DNA of 64,000 nt from Agrococcus sp. ARC_14 (GCF_022436485.1 NZ_JAKUDO010000001.1:2046001-2110000), one strand, 5' to 3'. Positions 26,341 to 35,566 are shown, counted from the stretch's first letter. Notes: a model not told the origin generated them from the sequence alone. Translations and numbers: made by a program.

Positions 26341-27402
26341 ATGCGTTGGCTGGGACGTCTCATGACCGAGCAGCAGGAGTCATGGCTGCAGGTGCTGAAG
26401 GTCGTCGTCGCGATCGCGCTGTCGTGGTTCGCGAGCCAGCTGCTGCTGGGCATCGAGCTGCCGGTCTTCGCCGCGATCGCGGCGCTGCTGGTCGTCGCGC
26501 CCAGCGTCAACCAGTCGCTCGGCAAGGGCATCGAGCGCTCGATCGGCGTGCTGGGCGGCGTCGTGCTCGCCTGGCTCGCGAGCCTCGTGCTGCCGCCGGG
26601 CCCGATGATGGTGCTCGCCGTCACCGTGCTCGCGGTGATCGTCGCGCGGCTGCTGCGGCTGGCCCCGATGGCGGCCAACCAGGTGCCGATCAGCGCCATG
26701 ATCCTGCTGGCGCTCGGCGCTGGCAGCGGGCCGCTGTTCGGCTTCGAGCGCGTCGTGGAGACCCTCATCGGCGCGGTCATCGCGCTGATCATCAACCTCG
26801 TGGTCGTGCCGCCCGTGCATCACGAGCCGGCAGAGCGAGTCATGCGCGAGCTCGCGCATGCCATCGCCGACGCCTACGAGCGCGTCGACCGCTCGCTCAC
26901 GTCAGCGGCACCGCCCCAGCAACTGCTCGAGGACGCCAGGGCGCTGCGCAGCGGGATCCAGTCGACCAGAGGGGCGATGGACGCACTCGAGGAGTCCACG
27001 CGCCTCAACCCGCGTGCGAAGGGCCTGCGCGGCAGGCTCGAGCGCGACGAGCAGCTGCTGCTCACCCTCACGGTGCTGGCGAACCGCGTCATCGGCATGT
27101 CGCGCTCCATCGCCGATCGCGCCGACGCATTCGGTGCCGACGCATCCATCGCCGGGGATCCCACCGTGCGGCGCATCGCCTCCGAGTCGCGCAGGATCGC
27201 GCACGAGGTGCGCATGCTCGTCGACCGGCAGGCGCGCGACGACGGCAGGACGACGTCGATGCCTGCGATCGACGGCCCGCTGCTGACGAAGCCGATCGAG
27301 GTGCCACGGCCCCATCCCGAGCACTGGGTGCTCATCGGCGCCCTGCTGGAGGACGTGCGTCAGGCCAGGGAGTCGCTGGCGGCCGACGCCGAGGGCGTGT
27401 AG
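26341..27402 (+). CDS. FUSC / aromatic-acid exporter-like membrane protein
   Basis: 353 residues. Residues 15-160 form about six closely spaced helices, as in half of a FUSC/ArAE exporter (VVVAIALSWFASQLLLGIEL; VNQSLGKGIERSIGVLGGVV; LIGAVIALIINLVVVPP), followed by a soluble alpha-helical domain with REL...AHAIADAYERVDRSL and RSGIQSTRGAMDAL segments. Such proteins are thought to export aromatic acids or relieve metabolic stress. The last 43 bases overlap the convergent gene at 27360. Confidence 0.75.
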   Translation: MRWLGRLMTEQQESWLQVLKVVVAIALSWFASQLLLGIELPVFAAIAALLVVAPSVNQSLGKGIERSIGVLGGVVLAWLASLVLPPGPMMVLAVTVLAVIVARLLRLAPMAANQVPISAMILLALGAGSGPLFGFERVVETLIGAVIALIINLVVVPPVHHEPAERVMRELAHAIADAYERVDRSLTSAAPPQQLLEDARALRSGIQSTRGAMDALEESTRLNPRAKGLRGRLERDEQLLLTLTVLANRVIGMSRSIADRADAFGADASIAGDPTVRRIASESRRIAHEVRMLVDRQARDDGRTTSMPAIDGPLLTKPIEVPRPHPEHWVLIGALLEDVRQARESLAADAEGV

Positions 27403-27875
27403 GGAACCAGCCACTGCAGCCGCCAGAACTCCTCGGCGCTCAGCTCGAACGAATGGGTGTCGATCGAGACCGATCTGCGCACCTGGTCGGGATCGAGGTG
27501 GGGGCGGGCGAGGATCGTGACGGCGGGCTGGCGCAGCAGCGTCGACCTGCCGTAGTGGATGGCGATGATGTCGGGCGTCGCGGGCGTGTCGGAGACCACG
27601 TAGGCGCTCGCCAGCAGCCGCGAGCGGCCGAGCATGCGCCACGAGAAGTGCCTGCCGGCCCACGCGGCCTCGGCGATGACCTCGCGGTCGCCCTTGTCGG
27701 GGCGGTGGTACTCGTAGACCTCGCGCAGCTGCAGCGGCGAGTTGCGCACAAGCTCGTAGGTGACGCGGGTGTTCTTGCGCTGCGCGTTCGTCCAGTACGG
27801 GAAGGTCGTCGCGCGGATCGCCCAGGTGCCGCGGAGCAGCCGAGCGAGCTCGGCGGGGTCTGCGACGCGTGACAT
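27360..27875 (-). CDS. Hypothetical protein, 171 residues
   Basis: Starts at ATG 27875. The sequence has alternating strand-like segments (TRVTYELVRNSPLQLREVYEYH; HFSWRMLGRSRLLASAYVVS; IIAIHYGRSTLLRQPAVTILAR) and no membrane part, with a calycin or lipocalin-like look, but I do not recognise the family. EFWRLQWLVPY near the C-terminus is notable. Its 3' end overlaps FUSC by 43 bases tail to tail. Divergent from the HD gene with 33 bases between starts, so their promoters overlap. Confidence 0.65.
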   Translation of the reverse strand: MSRVADPAELARLLRGTWAIRATTFPYWTNAQRKNTRVTYELVRNSPLQLREVYEYHRPDKGDREVIAEAAWAGRHFSWRMLGRSRLLASAYVVSDTPATPDIIAIHYGRSTLLRQPAVTILARPHLDPDQVRRSVSIDTHSFELSAEEFWRLQWLVPYTPSASAASDSLA

Positions 27876-27908
27876 GGCTTCAGGATAACCGCCGCTACGC
27901 TTCACGTC

Positions 27909-28373
27909 ATGGAGGTCGGCGGTCTGCAGCACGCGATCCTCGTCGCGGCGCGCGCATATCAGGGCCGCACCGACCGTCAGGGCGAGCCCTACGTGGCTCA
28001 CGCGATCCGCGTCATGCTCGACGTCGCGGGCGACGACGCACGCGCGGTGGCGATCCTCCACGACGTCATCGAGTGGGGCACCATCACGACGCGGGAGTTT
28101 CTCGGCGAGCACTTCCCGCGGCCGATCGTCGACGCCGTCGACGCCCTCACCATCCGGCCCGACGAGCCGCTGGAGCACTCGGTGGCGCGCATCCGGGCGG
28201 ATGCGCTCGCCACGGCCGTCAAGCACGCCGACCTGCGCGACAACGCGCAGGCGTGGCGGCTCGACGCCATGCCCGATGCCGCGACGCGCGCGCGGATGCT
28301 GGCGCAGTACCGCCGCGCTGCCGAGCTGCTCGGCACGACGCTCGACGCGATCTGCGGGCGCGAGGTCAGCTGA
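27909..28373 (+). CDS. Small HD-domain hydrolase (SpoT/MESH1-like)
   Basis: 154 residues, the size of single-domain small alarmone hydrolases. Metal and catalytic residues line up with the Rel/SpoT hydrolase domain: H31 in YVAHAIRVM, H51-D52 in AILHDVIEW, and D108 in VKHADLRDN. E55 of the ED pair is kept, but the next residue is W instead of D or N. This suggests ppGpp or another nucleotide as substrate, with altered chemistry possible. It has no synthetase domain. It is convergent with the first FemX-like gene. Confidence 0.7.
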   Translation: MEVGGLQHAILVAARAYQGRTDRQGEPYVAHAIRVMLDVAGDDARAVAILHDVIEWGTITTREFLGEHFPRPIVDAVDALTIRPDEPLEHSVARIRADALATAVKHADLRDNAQAWRLDAMPDAATRARMLAQYRRAAELLGTTLDAICGREVS

Positions 28374-28382
28374 GCCGCAGCC

Positions 28383-29447
28383 CTACCAGATGCCCCACGG
28401 GCGCCTGCGCACCCGGCGCTCGATCGGCAGCAGCAGCCGCAGGAACAGTCGGTAGCGCCGCTCGTCGAGCACGAGGTCGTGGCTCGGCAGGTGGTCGACG
28501 ATGGGGCCGAACAGGCGCTTGAAGATGCCGGGCCCGTGCATGCGGTGCGACTCGTCGTCGGCGAGCCACGACGGCGGCGTCGCGTAGGTGTCGTAGACCT
28601 CGCGGCCCTGCTCCTTGAACCACTGCATGGCCGTCCAGCGCATCAGGTGCGCGCCACCGCGGATCGCGCGGTCCGGCACGGAGCCGCCGTCCTTGGCGAG
28701 CGCGTAGCGCCCGAAGCCGATCATGAACGCGGATGCCTGGGGGCCGTCGTGCGCGCCGTCGTAGCCGAACCAGAAGTGGCCCTGGCCGCGCTCGCACAGC
28801 TCAGCCCAGAGCGTGCGGTAGTAGTCGTAGGGCTTCATCGACGCGACGCCCTTGCCGCCCGCGACGGTCTGCATGAGCTCGTACATCTGCCGGTAGGTCG
28901 ACTCCCCCGGCTCCATCTTCTCCACCCGGTAGCCGTGCTTGACGGCGTTGCGGATGTGGTTGCGCAGCTTCTTGTTGAAGCCAGCGAAGATGTCGTCCAC
29001 CGAGGGCTGCAGGTCGACGAGCACCGTGTGGATGTTCTGCTGGATGGTGTTCGTGCGGCGGAAGCCCGCGGCCTCGAGCGCCGCGCGCCGCTCGGGCGTG
29101 TCGATCTCGTAGGGCTCCACCTTGACCGCGTACACGCCCTCCGTGACATCCCCGCGGGCAGCGCGCAGCGCATCCGCGATGCCCGGCAGATCCTCGAAGG
29201 CCGCACCCGGCCCGAGCGGCAGGTACCAGAAGCGGCCGGCGAGGCTGCGGTGCTCGAGCGCGAGCACATGCACGGTGGCCGGGCCCTCGAGCACCAGGAA
29301 GACGGGATGGAGGCGCTCGGTGGACTTCAGGCGCGCGTAGGCGAGGCCCTGGGTCCACTGGCCGCCGTCGGGGTTCGCCTCGACGCGGGCATCCCAGTCG
29401 GTCAGCTCGTCCTGCCGCGCGCGGCGGATGGTCCATGCGGTGGTCAT
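28383..29447 (-). CDS. FemX-like peptidoglycan bridge aminoacyltransferase (third gene of tandem)
   Basis: 354 residues. Two GNAT-like halves: the first with WYLPLGPGAAFEDLPGIADAL and VKVEPYE, the second with NKKLRNHIRNAVKHGYRVEK, AGGKGVASM, and KDGGSVPDRAIRGGAHLMRWTAMQWF. This is the Fem/MurM fold that adds amino acids from tRNA to lipid II. It is clearly paralogous to the two upstream genes but the most diverged (its substrate region lacks FVT.AGR). Eight bases follow the preceding stop, so all three are one operon. Confidence 0.8.
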   Translation of the reverse strand: MTTAWTIRRARQDELTDWDARVEANPDGGQWTQGLAYARLKSTERLHPVFLVLEGPATVHVLALEHRSLAGRFWYLPLGPGAAFEDLPGIADALRAARGDVTEGVYAVKVEPYEIDTPERRAALEAAGFRRTNTIQQNIHTVLVDLQPSVDDIFAGFNKKLRNHIRNAVKHGYRVEKMEPGESTYRQMYELMQTVAGGKGVASMKPYDYYRTLWAELCERGQGHFWFGYDGAHDGPQASAFMIGFGRYALAKDGGSVPDRAIRGGAHLMRWTAMQWFKEQGREVYDTYATPPSWLADDESHRMHGPGIFKRLFGPIVDHLPSHDLVLDERRYRLFLRLLLPIERRVRRRPWGIW

Positions 29448-29455
29448 GCTGGCTC

Positions 29456-30538
29456 CTATCGCAGTGCGTCGGTGCCGGGCTTGATGCGCCACTCGATGCG
29501 ACGCACGGCCCGCTCCCAGAGCAGGTGGCGCGCGCGGCGCAGCACGATGTCGAACGACGGCAGGTAGCTCACGACCGGCCCGAACTTCTTCTTGAACTGG
29601 CCGACGCCGTAGTACCAGTGCGTCTCGTCGTCCATCTGCTCCGGCCGCGGGGTGCCGCACAGGTCGAAGGCCGTCTTGCCGTCGGCGGCGGCATCCTGCA
29701 TCGCGCGCCACAGCAGCAGCGCGGCTCCCCCGGCGATGGCCCGCGAGGGGCGAGAGCCGCCGTCCTTGTAGACGGCGGTGCGGCCGGCGAGCGTCACGAA
29801 GATCGCAGCCTGCGCCTCGTCGCCCTCGCCGTCGTAGCCGAAGTAGAAGCGGCCGTTGCGGGACTTCGCGAACTCGCCCCAGAACAGCCGGTAGTAGGCG
29901 TACTCCCGCATCGCGGCGACGCCCTTGCCGCCGTTGATCGTCTTGAGCAGCTCGTAGAAGCGCTCGAAGTCGGCCTCGGTGGCATCCTGCGCCTCGATCC
30001 GCTCGATCCGGTAGCCCTTGGTCTCAGCACCGCGGATCGAGGAGCGCAGCTTCTTCTGGAACTCCATGATGAGCTCGTCGCCGAGCGTGAGGTCGAGCAC
30101 GACCGTGTGCGTGAGCAGCTGCATGTCGCGGCTGCGCACCGTGCCTGCGGCCTCCATGCGGGCGATCAATTCGGGGCTGCGCAGGAGGTGCGGCTCGACC
30201 TTGATGGCGAGGAGACCCTGCTGCTGCATGCCGAACGCGCGCAGCGCCGCCACCATGCCCTCGAGGTCGTCGCAGGTGGGTCCGAGCGGGATGTACCAGT
30301 AGCGACCGAGCCAGACCGTGCCCTCATGCGCGAGCGCGTAGACGGTCTGCGCGCCCTCGACGACGAGGAAGCGCGGCTGCAGGCGGTCGTAGCGCTTGAT
30401 CTCGCCCATCGCGCGAGCGCTCGTCATGATGCCGCCGTCGGGGTTCAGCTCGATCAGGGCGTCCCAGCGCGCGATCTCGTCATCCGTCGCGAAGCGGACG
30501 GTGGTTGCTCGCGCGGTCGTGGTCTGCGCGCCGGTCAT
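29456..30538 (-). CDS. FemX-like peptidoglycan bridge aminoacyltransferase (second gene)
   Basis: 360 residues, starting in an ATGA overlap with the first gene. It shares with it IELNPDGG, RYWYIPLGP, VVLDLTLGDE, NGGKGVAAMREYAYY, AIFVTLAGRTAVYKDGGSRPSRAIAGGAALLLWRAMQDA and the RRIEWRIKPGTDALR tail. The helical coiled arm that contacts tRNA is short, as in actinobacterial members. Likely adds an amino acid to the lipid II stem, in the cytoplasm. Confidence 0.82.
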   Translation of the reverse strand: MTGAQTTTARATTVRFATDDEIARWDALIELNPDGGIMTSARAMGEIKRYDRLQPRFLVVEGAQTVYALAHEGTVWLGRYWYIPLGPTCDDLEGMVAALRAFGMQQQGLLAIKVEPHLLRSPELIARMEAAGTVRSRDMQLLTHTVVLDLTLGDELIMEFQKKLRSSIRGAETKGYRIERIEAQDATEADFERFYELLKTINGGKGVAAMREYAYYRLFWGEFAKSRNGRFYFGYDGEGDEAQAAIFVTLAGRTAVYKDGGSRPSRAIAGGAALLLWRAMQDAAADGKTAFDLCGTPRPEQMDDETHWYYGVGQFKKKFGPVVSYLPSFDIVLRRARHLLWERAVRRIEWRIKPGTDALR

Positions 30539-31608
30539 CGCAGGGTGTCCGGGCCCTTCTTGATGCGCCACTCGATGCGGCGGACGACGCGCTCCCACAG
30601 CCGGTGGCGCATCGGCTGCAGCACCAGGTCGAACGACGGCAGGAAGCTCGAGATCTGGCCGAAGCGCAGCTTGAACTGCGCCAGGCCGTGGAACGGATGC
30701 GTGGGGTCGTCGGCGCGCTCCGGCGGCGGCGTGCCCGCCAGGTCGAAGGCCAGCTTGCCGTCGGCGATCGCGTCCTGCATCGCCGTCCACAGCAGCAGCG
30801 CAGAGCCGCCGTTGATCTTGCGGTCGGGGCGCGAGCCGCCGTCCTTGTAGACCACGGTGCGGCCTGCGGTCGTCACGAAGATGCCCGACTGCGGCTCGCC
30901 GGAGTCGTCGTCGTAGCCGAAGTAGAAGCGGCCGGTGCCGTTGGCGGTGAACGCGCCCCAGAACTCGTCGTAGTAGGCGCGCTCGCGCATGCCCGCCATG
31001 CCCTTGCCGCCCGCGACGGTGAGCATCATCGCGTACATGCGGTCGAAGGTGGCAGGGCTCGGCTCTGGCCGCTCGACGCGGTAGCCCTTCTTGGTCGCAC
31101 CGCGCACCTGACGCCGGATCATCTGCGAGAAGGAGGCGAAGAGCTCCTCTTCACCCATCGTGAGATCGAGCACGACCGTGTGCGTCATGACCTGCATGTC
31201 GCGACTCTGCTCGAGGCCGAGGGCGACGAGCTCGTTGATGCGCTCCGGCGAGCGCTCGAGGTGCGGCTCGATCTTCACGACCAGCAGCCCGGGCTCCTCG
31301 GCCGCGAACGAGCGCAGCGCCGCGACGACGGGCGCCATGTCGGTCGCGGTCGGCCCCATCGGCAGGTACCAGTAGCGGCCCAGCGAGACCTTCCCCTCGA
31401 GGGCGAGGGCGTGGATGCGCTCGGTCGCGCCGTCGGGCACCGGCGCGTCGATCACGAGGAAGACGGGCTCGAGACCGTCGAACCGCTTCGTCTGGGCGAA
31501 CGCGAGCGACTGGACCATGTGGCCGCCGTCGGGGTTCGTCTCGATGAGCGCATCCCACTCGACGATCTCGTCGGAGGAGGCGCGGCGGACGGAAGCTGCG
31601 ATGGGCAT
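30535..31608 (-). CDS. FemX-like peptidoglycan bridge aminoacyltransferase (first gene)
   Basis: 357 residues, first gene of the three. Motifs match the second: ALIETNPDGG, GRYWYLPMGP, HTVVLDLTMGEEELFASF, AGGKGMAGMRERAYY, FVTTAGRTVVYKDGGSRPDRKINGGSALLLW, and RRIEWRIKKGPDTLR. The two upstream copies are much closer to each other than to the third. In Microbacteriaceae the B-type peptidoglycan has unusual cross-links, so several ligases of different specificity are plausible. A leader of about 70 bases separates it from the gntP stop. Confidence 0.82.
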   Translation of the reverse strand: MPIAASVRRASSDEIVEWDALIETNPDGGHMVQSLAFAQTKRFDGLEPVFLVIDAPVPDGATERIHALALEGKVSLGRYWYLPMGPTATDMAPVVAALRSFAAEEPGLLVVKIEPHLERSPERINELVALGLEQSRDMQVMTHTVVLDLTMGEEELFASFSQMIRRQVRGATKKGYRVERPEPSPATFDRMYAMMLTVAGGKGMAGMRERAYYDEFWGAFTANGTGRFYFGYDDDSGEPQSGIFVTTAGRTVVYKDGGSRPDRKINGGSALLLWTAMQDAIADGKLAFDLAGTPPPERADDPTHPFHGLAQFKLRFGQISSFLPSFDLVLQPMRHRLWERVVRRIEWRIKKGPDTLR

Positions 31609-31642
31609 GGAACCTCTCGGTGTGGCGGGCCCCACCAGCCTA

Positions 31643-31665
31643 CGACGCGCCCCGCGGGGCCGTCG
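31643..31665 (-). terminator. Hairpin after gntP
   Basis: CGACG...GCCC pairs with GGGC...CGTCG (nine pairs, one bulge) 15 bases downstream of the gntP stop on the minus strand, ahead of the FemX operon. No U tract. Confidence 0.4.
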
Positions 31666-31679
31666 TCGGCTCGCCGCTC

Positions 31680-33035
31680 CTACAGCAGGATCAGGCTCAT
31701 CACCCAGACGGTGGCGAAGGCCGCGACGCCCTGCAGGCCGGTCGCGGGCGTGAGCGTGCGGTAGGCGGTCGCCGTCGGGATGCGGCTGAACTGCGACACC
31801 ACCCAGAAGTAGGAGTCGTTGGCGTGCGAGACGACCATGGCGCCCGCCCCGATCGCGAGCACCGAGAGCACCGCGCCGGTGGGCGAGTCGAGGCCGAGCG
31901 ACGGCAGGATCGGCAGCAGCATGACCGACGTCGTGACCATCGCGACGGTCGAGGAGCCCTGCGCCGTCTTCAGCGCCGCCGAGATGATGAACGGCACCGC
32001 GATGCCGAGGCCGAGTGTCGCGAGGTGCTCGGAGAGGAAGTCGGTGATGCTGCTCGCGCCGAGCACGCCACCGAAGGCCGCGCCTGCCGCCGTGATCATG
32101 AGGATCGGCGCTGCGATCGTGATCGAGTCGACGATCTGCGTGTTGAAGCGCTCGAGCTTGCCGTGGCCGCGCAGCAGGAAGATCGCGACGATGAGCCCGA
32201 GCCCGAGCGCCACGACCGGCGTGCCGGTGAAGGTGACGGTCTGCGTGAACCAGCCATCGCCGAACGGCTGCATCGGCAGCTTCGCGATCGACGAGAGGCA
32301 GATGAGGATGATCGGCAGCAGGATCGGCAGGAAGGCCAGCATCCCGTTGGGCAGCCTGCCGTACGACGCGCGGAGCTCGTCGTAGCTCTGCTCGACCTCG
32401 CCCTCGCCGACCGGCAGCAGCTCGACCTCGCGCTTGAGGAAGCGGTTCGCGTACAGCAGCGCGACGCCCGCAGAGACGGCGGCGACGATGAGACCGAGGC
32501 CGATGAGCAGGCCGAGGCTGTCGGCGACCTCGAGGTTCGAGGCGGCCGCGAGGGGTCCCGGCGTCGGCGGCACGAGCGTGTGCGTGGCGTACAGGCCGGT
32601 CATGAGCGCGATCGACATCGCGACGAGCGACGTGCCGGTGCGGGCCGCGATCGCCTTCTTCAGCGAGTTGAGGATCACGAAGCCGGAGTCGCAGAACACC
32701 GGGATCGAGACGATGTAGCCGATGATGCTCATGGTGAGGGTCGGGAACCGCGTCCCCATCAGCTTGATGATGCCGTCGGCCATGGCGATCGCGCCGCCGG
32801 AGCGCTCGAGCAGCACGCCGATCATCGTGCCGAACAGGATCACGAGCCCGATGCCGCCCATCGTGTTGCCGAACGAGGTCGTGATCGTCGGGATGATCTC
32901 CTCAGCCGGCAGCCGGAAGGCGAAGGCGCCGATGAATGCGGCGGCGAGCAGCGCGAGGAACGGCGAGATCTTGAAGCGGGCCGTGACGACCACGATCCCG
33001 ATCACGAGCAGCAGGAGTGTCAGCAGATCCAGCAT
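31680..33035 (-). CDS. GntP family permease, probable glycerate transporter
   Basis: 451 residues, about twelve hydrophobic segments. GntP features include GTMIGVLLERSGGAIAMADGII, IPVFCDSGFVIL, THTLVPPTPGPLAAA and VVSHANDSYFWVVSQFS. The family carries gluconate, glycerate and related acids with protons. Its place directly after a glycerate kinase and a CdaR-type regulator points to glycerate rather than gluconate. Start ATG 33035 with AAGAGAGAGA upstream. Confidence 0.85.
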   Translation of the reverse strand: MLDLLTLLLLVIGIVVVTARFKISPFLALLAAAFIGAFAFRLPAEEIIPTITTSFGNTMGGIGLVILFGTMIGVLLERSGGAIAMADGIIKLMGTRFPTLTMSIIGYIVSIPVFCDSGFVILNSLKKAIAARTGTSLVAMSIALMTGLYATHTLVPPTPGPLAAASNLEVADSLGLLIGLGLIVAAVSAGVALLYANRFLKREVELLPVGEGEVEQSYDELRASYGRLPNGMLAFLPILLPIILICLSSIAKLPMQPFGDGWFTQTVTFTGTPVVALGLGLIVAIFLLRGHGKLERFNTQIVDSITIAAPILMITAAGAAFGGVLGASSITDFLSEHLATLGLGIAVPFIISAALKTAQGSSTVAMVTTSVMLLPILPSLGLDSPTGAVLSVLAIGAGAMVVSHANDSYFWVVSQFSRIPTATAYRTLTPATGLQGVAAFATVWVMSLILL

Positions 33036-33123
33036 GGTGCGGTCTCTCTCTTTCGGGGAGGTCTCCGGTGACGTCCCGGTCGGTGGATGCCGCCGGCGCG
33101 TGGCGCCGTGGCGGCGAGCAGTG

Positions 33124-34293
33124 TCATCGCTCGCGCAGCGCCGCCGTGAGCAGCGCGCATCCGTGCGCTGCGGTCTCGGCGATGCGCCGGGGGGCGTCGG
33201 CCACGAGCTCGTCGAGCGTCGCCGGCCCATCCGCGATGGAGAAGGCCGCGGTGATGCCTGCCTCGCGGCATTCCGCGGCGCTGAGTCGCACCGTTCCTGC
33301 GATGACGACGATGGGGGTGCCCGTGGGCGCTTCGCGACGCACGAGGTCGACGACCTTGCCGCCGAGCGACTGCGAGTCGAGCTGGCCCTCCCCCGTGAGC
33401 ACCAGCGATGCGCCGAGCATCGCCGAGCGCACGCCGATGGCCTCGCCGACGAGGTCGGAGCCGGCGACCGTCTCGGCCCCGAGCAGCGCGACAGCGGCGA
33501 GGGCCATGCCACCGGCGCCCCCGAGGCCGGGGCGGCGCAGCAGCGCGCCGGGATCGATCCCCACGGTCTGCGCGAGCACCTCGGCGAGATGCAGGAGCCC
33601 GGCGTCGATGACGGCGATGGCGGCGGCGTCGGCGCCCTTCTGCGGGCCGAACACCGCAGCAGCGCCCCTGGGCCCGCAGAGCGGGTTGTCGACGTCGACC
33701 GCGATGCGCCAGCCGGCGTCGCGTGCCCGCGCGTCGAGCCCGTCGACGTCGATCCGGACGACGTCGGCCAGGCCGCGCGCGCCGGGCCGCACCTGCGCGC
33801 CCTGCGCGTCGAGGAACCGGGCCCCCAGTGCGGTCAGCAGGCCGACGCCGCCGTCACTCGTCGCCGATCCGCCGATGCACAGCAGCAGCGCGTCGGCGCC
33901 GTCGGCGAGCGCGGCGAGCGCGATCGTGCCGACGCCTGCGGTGTCGGCGTCGAGCGGCTGCAGCGGCTGGTCGGCAACCCATGGCAGCCCGTTGGCCTCT
34001 GCCGCCTCGATGATGGCCGTGCCGCGATCGCGGCTCAGGCCGTACCGGGCCCTCCGCGGCCGCCCCAGGGCATCCGTCGTCTGCACCTGGCGCGGTTCCT
34101 GACCCCAGGCCGCGAGCATCGCATCGAGCGTGCCCTCGCCGCCATCGGCGAGCGGGAGCGCGAGGTAGTCCGCGTCGTCGCCGAAGACGCTCCGAGCGCC
34201 CTCCAGCATCGCCTGCGCAGCGATCGCGGCCGAGCAGCTTCCCTTGAACGAGTCGGGAGCTGCCACGATGAGTGGGCGTCGGCGGCCAGGCAT
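33124..34293 (-). CDS. Glycerate kinase (GlxK/GarK family)
   Basis: 389 residues. Motifs: IVAAPDSFKGSCSA at the start, PLADGGEGTLDAM, CIGGSATSDGGVGLL, DVDNPLCGPRGAAAVFGPQKGA, and LTGEGQLDSQSLGGKV. This type phosphorylates D-glycerate to 2- or 3-phosphoglycerate. It lies between the regulator and the permease with 48 and 88 base gaps, so the three form a glycerate-use operon. Confidence 0.92.
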   Translation of the reverse strand: MPGRRRPLIVAAPDSFKGSCSAAIAAQAMLEGARSVFGDDADYLALPLADGGEGTLDAMLAAWGQEPRQVQTTDALGRPRRARYGLSRDRGTAIIEAAEANGLPWVADQPLQPLDADTAGVGTIALAALADGADALLLCIGGSATSDGGVGLLTALGARFLDAQGAQVRPGARGLADVVRIDVDGLDARARDAGWRIAVDVDNPLCGPRGAAAVFGPQKGADAAAIAVIDAGLLHLAEVLAQTVGIDPGALLRRPGLGGAGGMALAAVALLGAETVAGSDLVGEAIGVRSAMLGASLVLTGEGQLDSQSLGGKVVDLVRREAPTGTPIVVIAGTVRLSAAECREAGITAAFSIADGPATLDELVADAPRRIAETAAHGCALLTAALRER

Positions 34294-34341
34294 GGGATCG
34301 AGCCTAGATTCGGCCCTCGCCCGATGGAATGGGCGAGGTGG

Positions 34342-35535
34342 CTACGTCTCGGACGGATCGACCGTCGCAAGGTGTGCATGCTGCACACCCGGCTCGCCGC
34401 CGAGCTCGGGCTCGGACGCGGGTGACGGCTCCGGCTCGATCGGCCGCACAGCTCGCTGCAGCACGAGCGCGAGGCGGAGCGTGGCCGCGTCGCCCGCAGC
34501 ACGAGGATCGAGCCCCGAGATCCTGGTCACCCGCGCGAGCCGCTGCATGACCGTGTTCCTGTGCGTGTAGCCACGCAGCGCGGCGGCCGCGACGCTGCCG
34601 GTGTCGAGGAAGTGGCGGAGCGTGTCGAGATCGACGACGCGCAGCCCGGCAAGGTGTCTGCGGAACGCCTCCGCGGTGTCGGCCGGCAGCATCGCCGCTG
34701 CGGCCTCCACGCCCAGCGACGCCGTGTCGAGCGGCGCTGAGGCGTCCGGCAGCAGCTCGGGCCGCGCCGCGAGCAGCGCGAGCTGGGCGGCCTCGAGCCT
34801 GAGCGCCTCCGCCGACTCGCAGCGCAGCGAGCTGACGACCCGTACCTCCGTGCCCAGCTGCTCGAGCAGCAGCGGTGAGACGCGGACGCGCCTGGGTGCG
34901 GCAGCGCCCGCCGCGGCTGACCTGAGGATCCACATCGTCCCGCGCAGCACGGCGACGATCGCCGGCGCCTCGCCCGCGCGGACCCGCAGCTGCGCCACCG
35001 TGCGCGGATCGAACGCTGCATCCTGCTGGGTGGTGGACAGCACCGCGTGCAGCACCCACGGAGCTGGGATGTCGGCGCGGCGGCGCTGCAGCGAGGCCAG
35101 CGCGAGCCTCGGCGTCGTGCCGAAGACGAGTCGTGCGAGCAGCTCGCGGTCCTGCGCATCGCGGCGCGCCTCCTGACCGAGCTCGAGCTCGCGGTCGAGC
35201 AGCAGCGCGATGGTCAGGACGAGCACAGCGGCGATGGGTCGCACGGTCACGGGATCGCCCGTCACGCCGACGACGCCGATGATGCGGCCGCGGTGGAGCA
35301 GCGGCAGGTTGACCCCGGGGCGCTCACCGGGCCGTGCGGTCTCGGCACGCACCTCGACAGGCGCGCCGCGCTCGGCCGCCTCGCGCGCCCCGGGGTGGTG
35401 CTGGCCAACCCGACTCGCGTCGCCGGAGGCGATGATCAGCCCGGCCGCATCCATCAGGTTGAGGTTGGTCTCGAGCGTCGACTCGAGCTGCTCGACGATG
35501 CGCTGGGCAAGCGCCGCGCTCAAGTACGTGGGCAT
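34342..35535 (-). CDS. CdaR-type (sugar diacid) transcriptional regulator
   Basis: 397 residues. Residues 1-135 are the sugar-diacid recognition domain (LSAALAQRIVEQLESTLETN; GLIIASGDASRVGQHHPGA; GVVGVTGDPVTVRPIAAVL); a middle region follows, and the C-terminal PucR-type helix-turn-helix is VAAAALRGYTHRNTVMQRLARV. Relatives activate glucarate, galactarate and glycerate genes in response to glycerate. First gene of the cluster, so it probably controls itself and the kinase and permease. Confidence 0.87.
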   Translation of the reverse strand: MPTYLSAALAQRIVEQLESTLETNLNLMDAAGLIIASGDASRVGQHHPGAREAAERGAPVEVRAETARPGERPGVNLPLLHRGRIIGVVGVTGDPVTVRPIAAVLVLTIALLLDRELELGQEARRDAQDRELLARLVFGTTPRLALASLQRRRADIPAPWVLHAVLSTTQQDAAFDPRTVAQLRVRAGEAPAIVAVLRGTMWILRSAAAGAAAPRRVRVSPLLLEQLGTEVRVVSSLRCESAEALRLEAAQLALLAARPELLPDASAPLDTASLGVEAAAAMLPADTAEAFRRHLAGLRVVDLDTLRHFLDTGSVAAAALRGYTHRNTVMQRLARVTRISGLDPRAAGDAATLRLALVLQRAVRPIEPEPSPASEPELGGEPGVQHAHLATVDPSET

Positions 35536-35566
35536 GCCTGCAGTCTAGGTTTGCGCGTGCGGCGCG

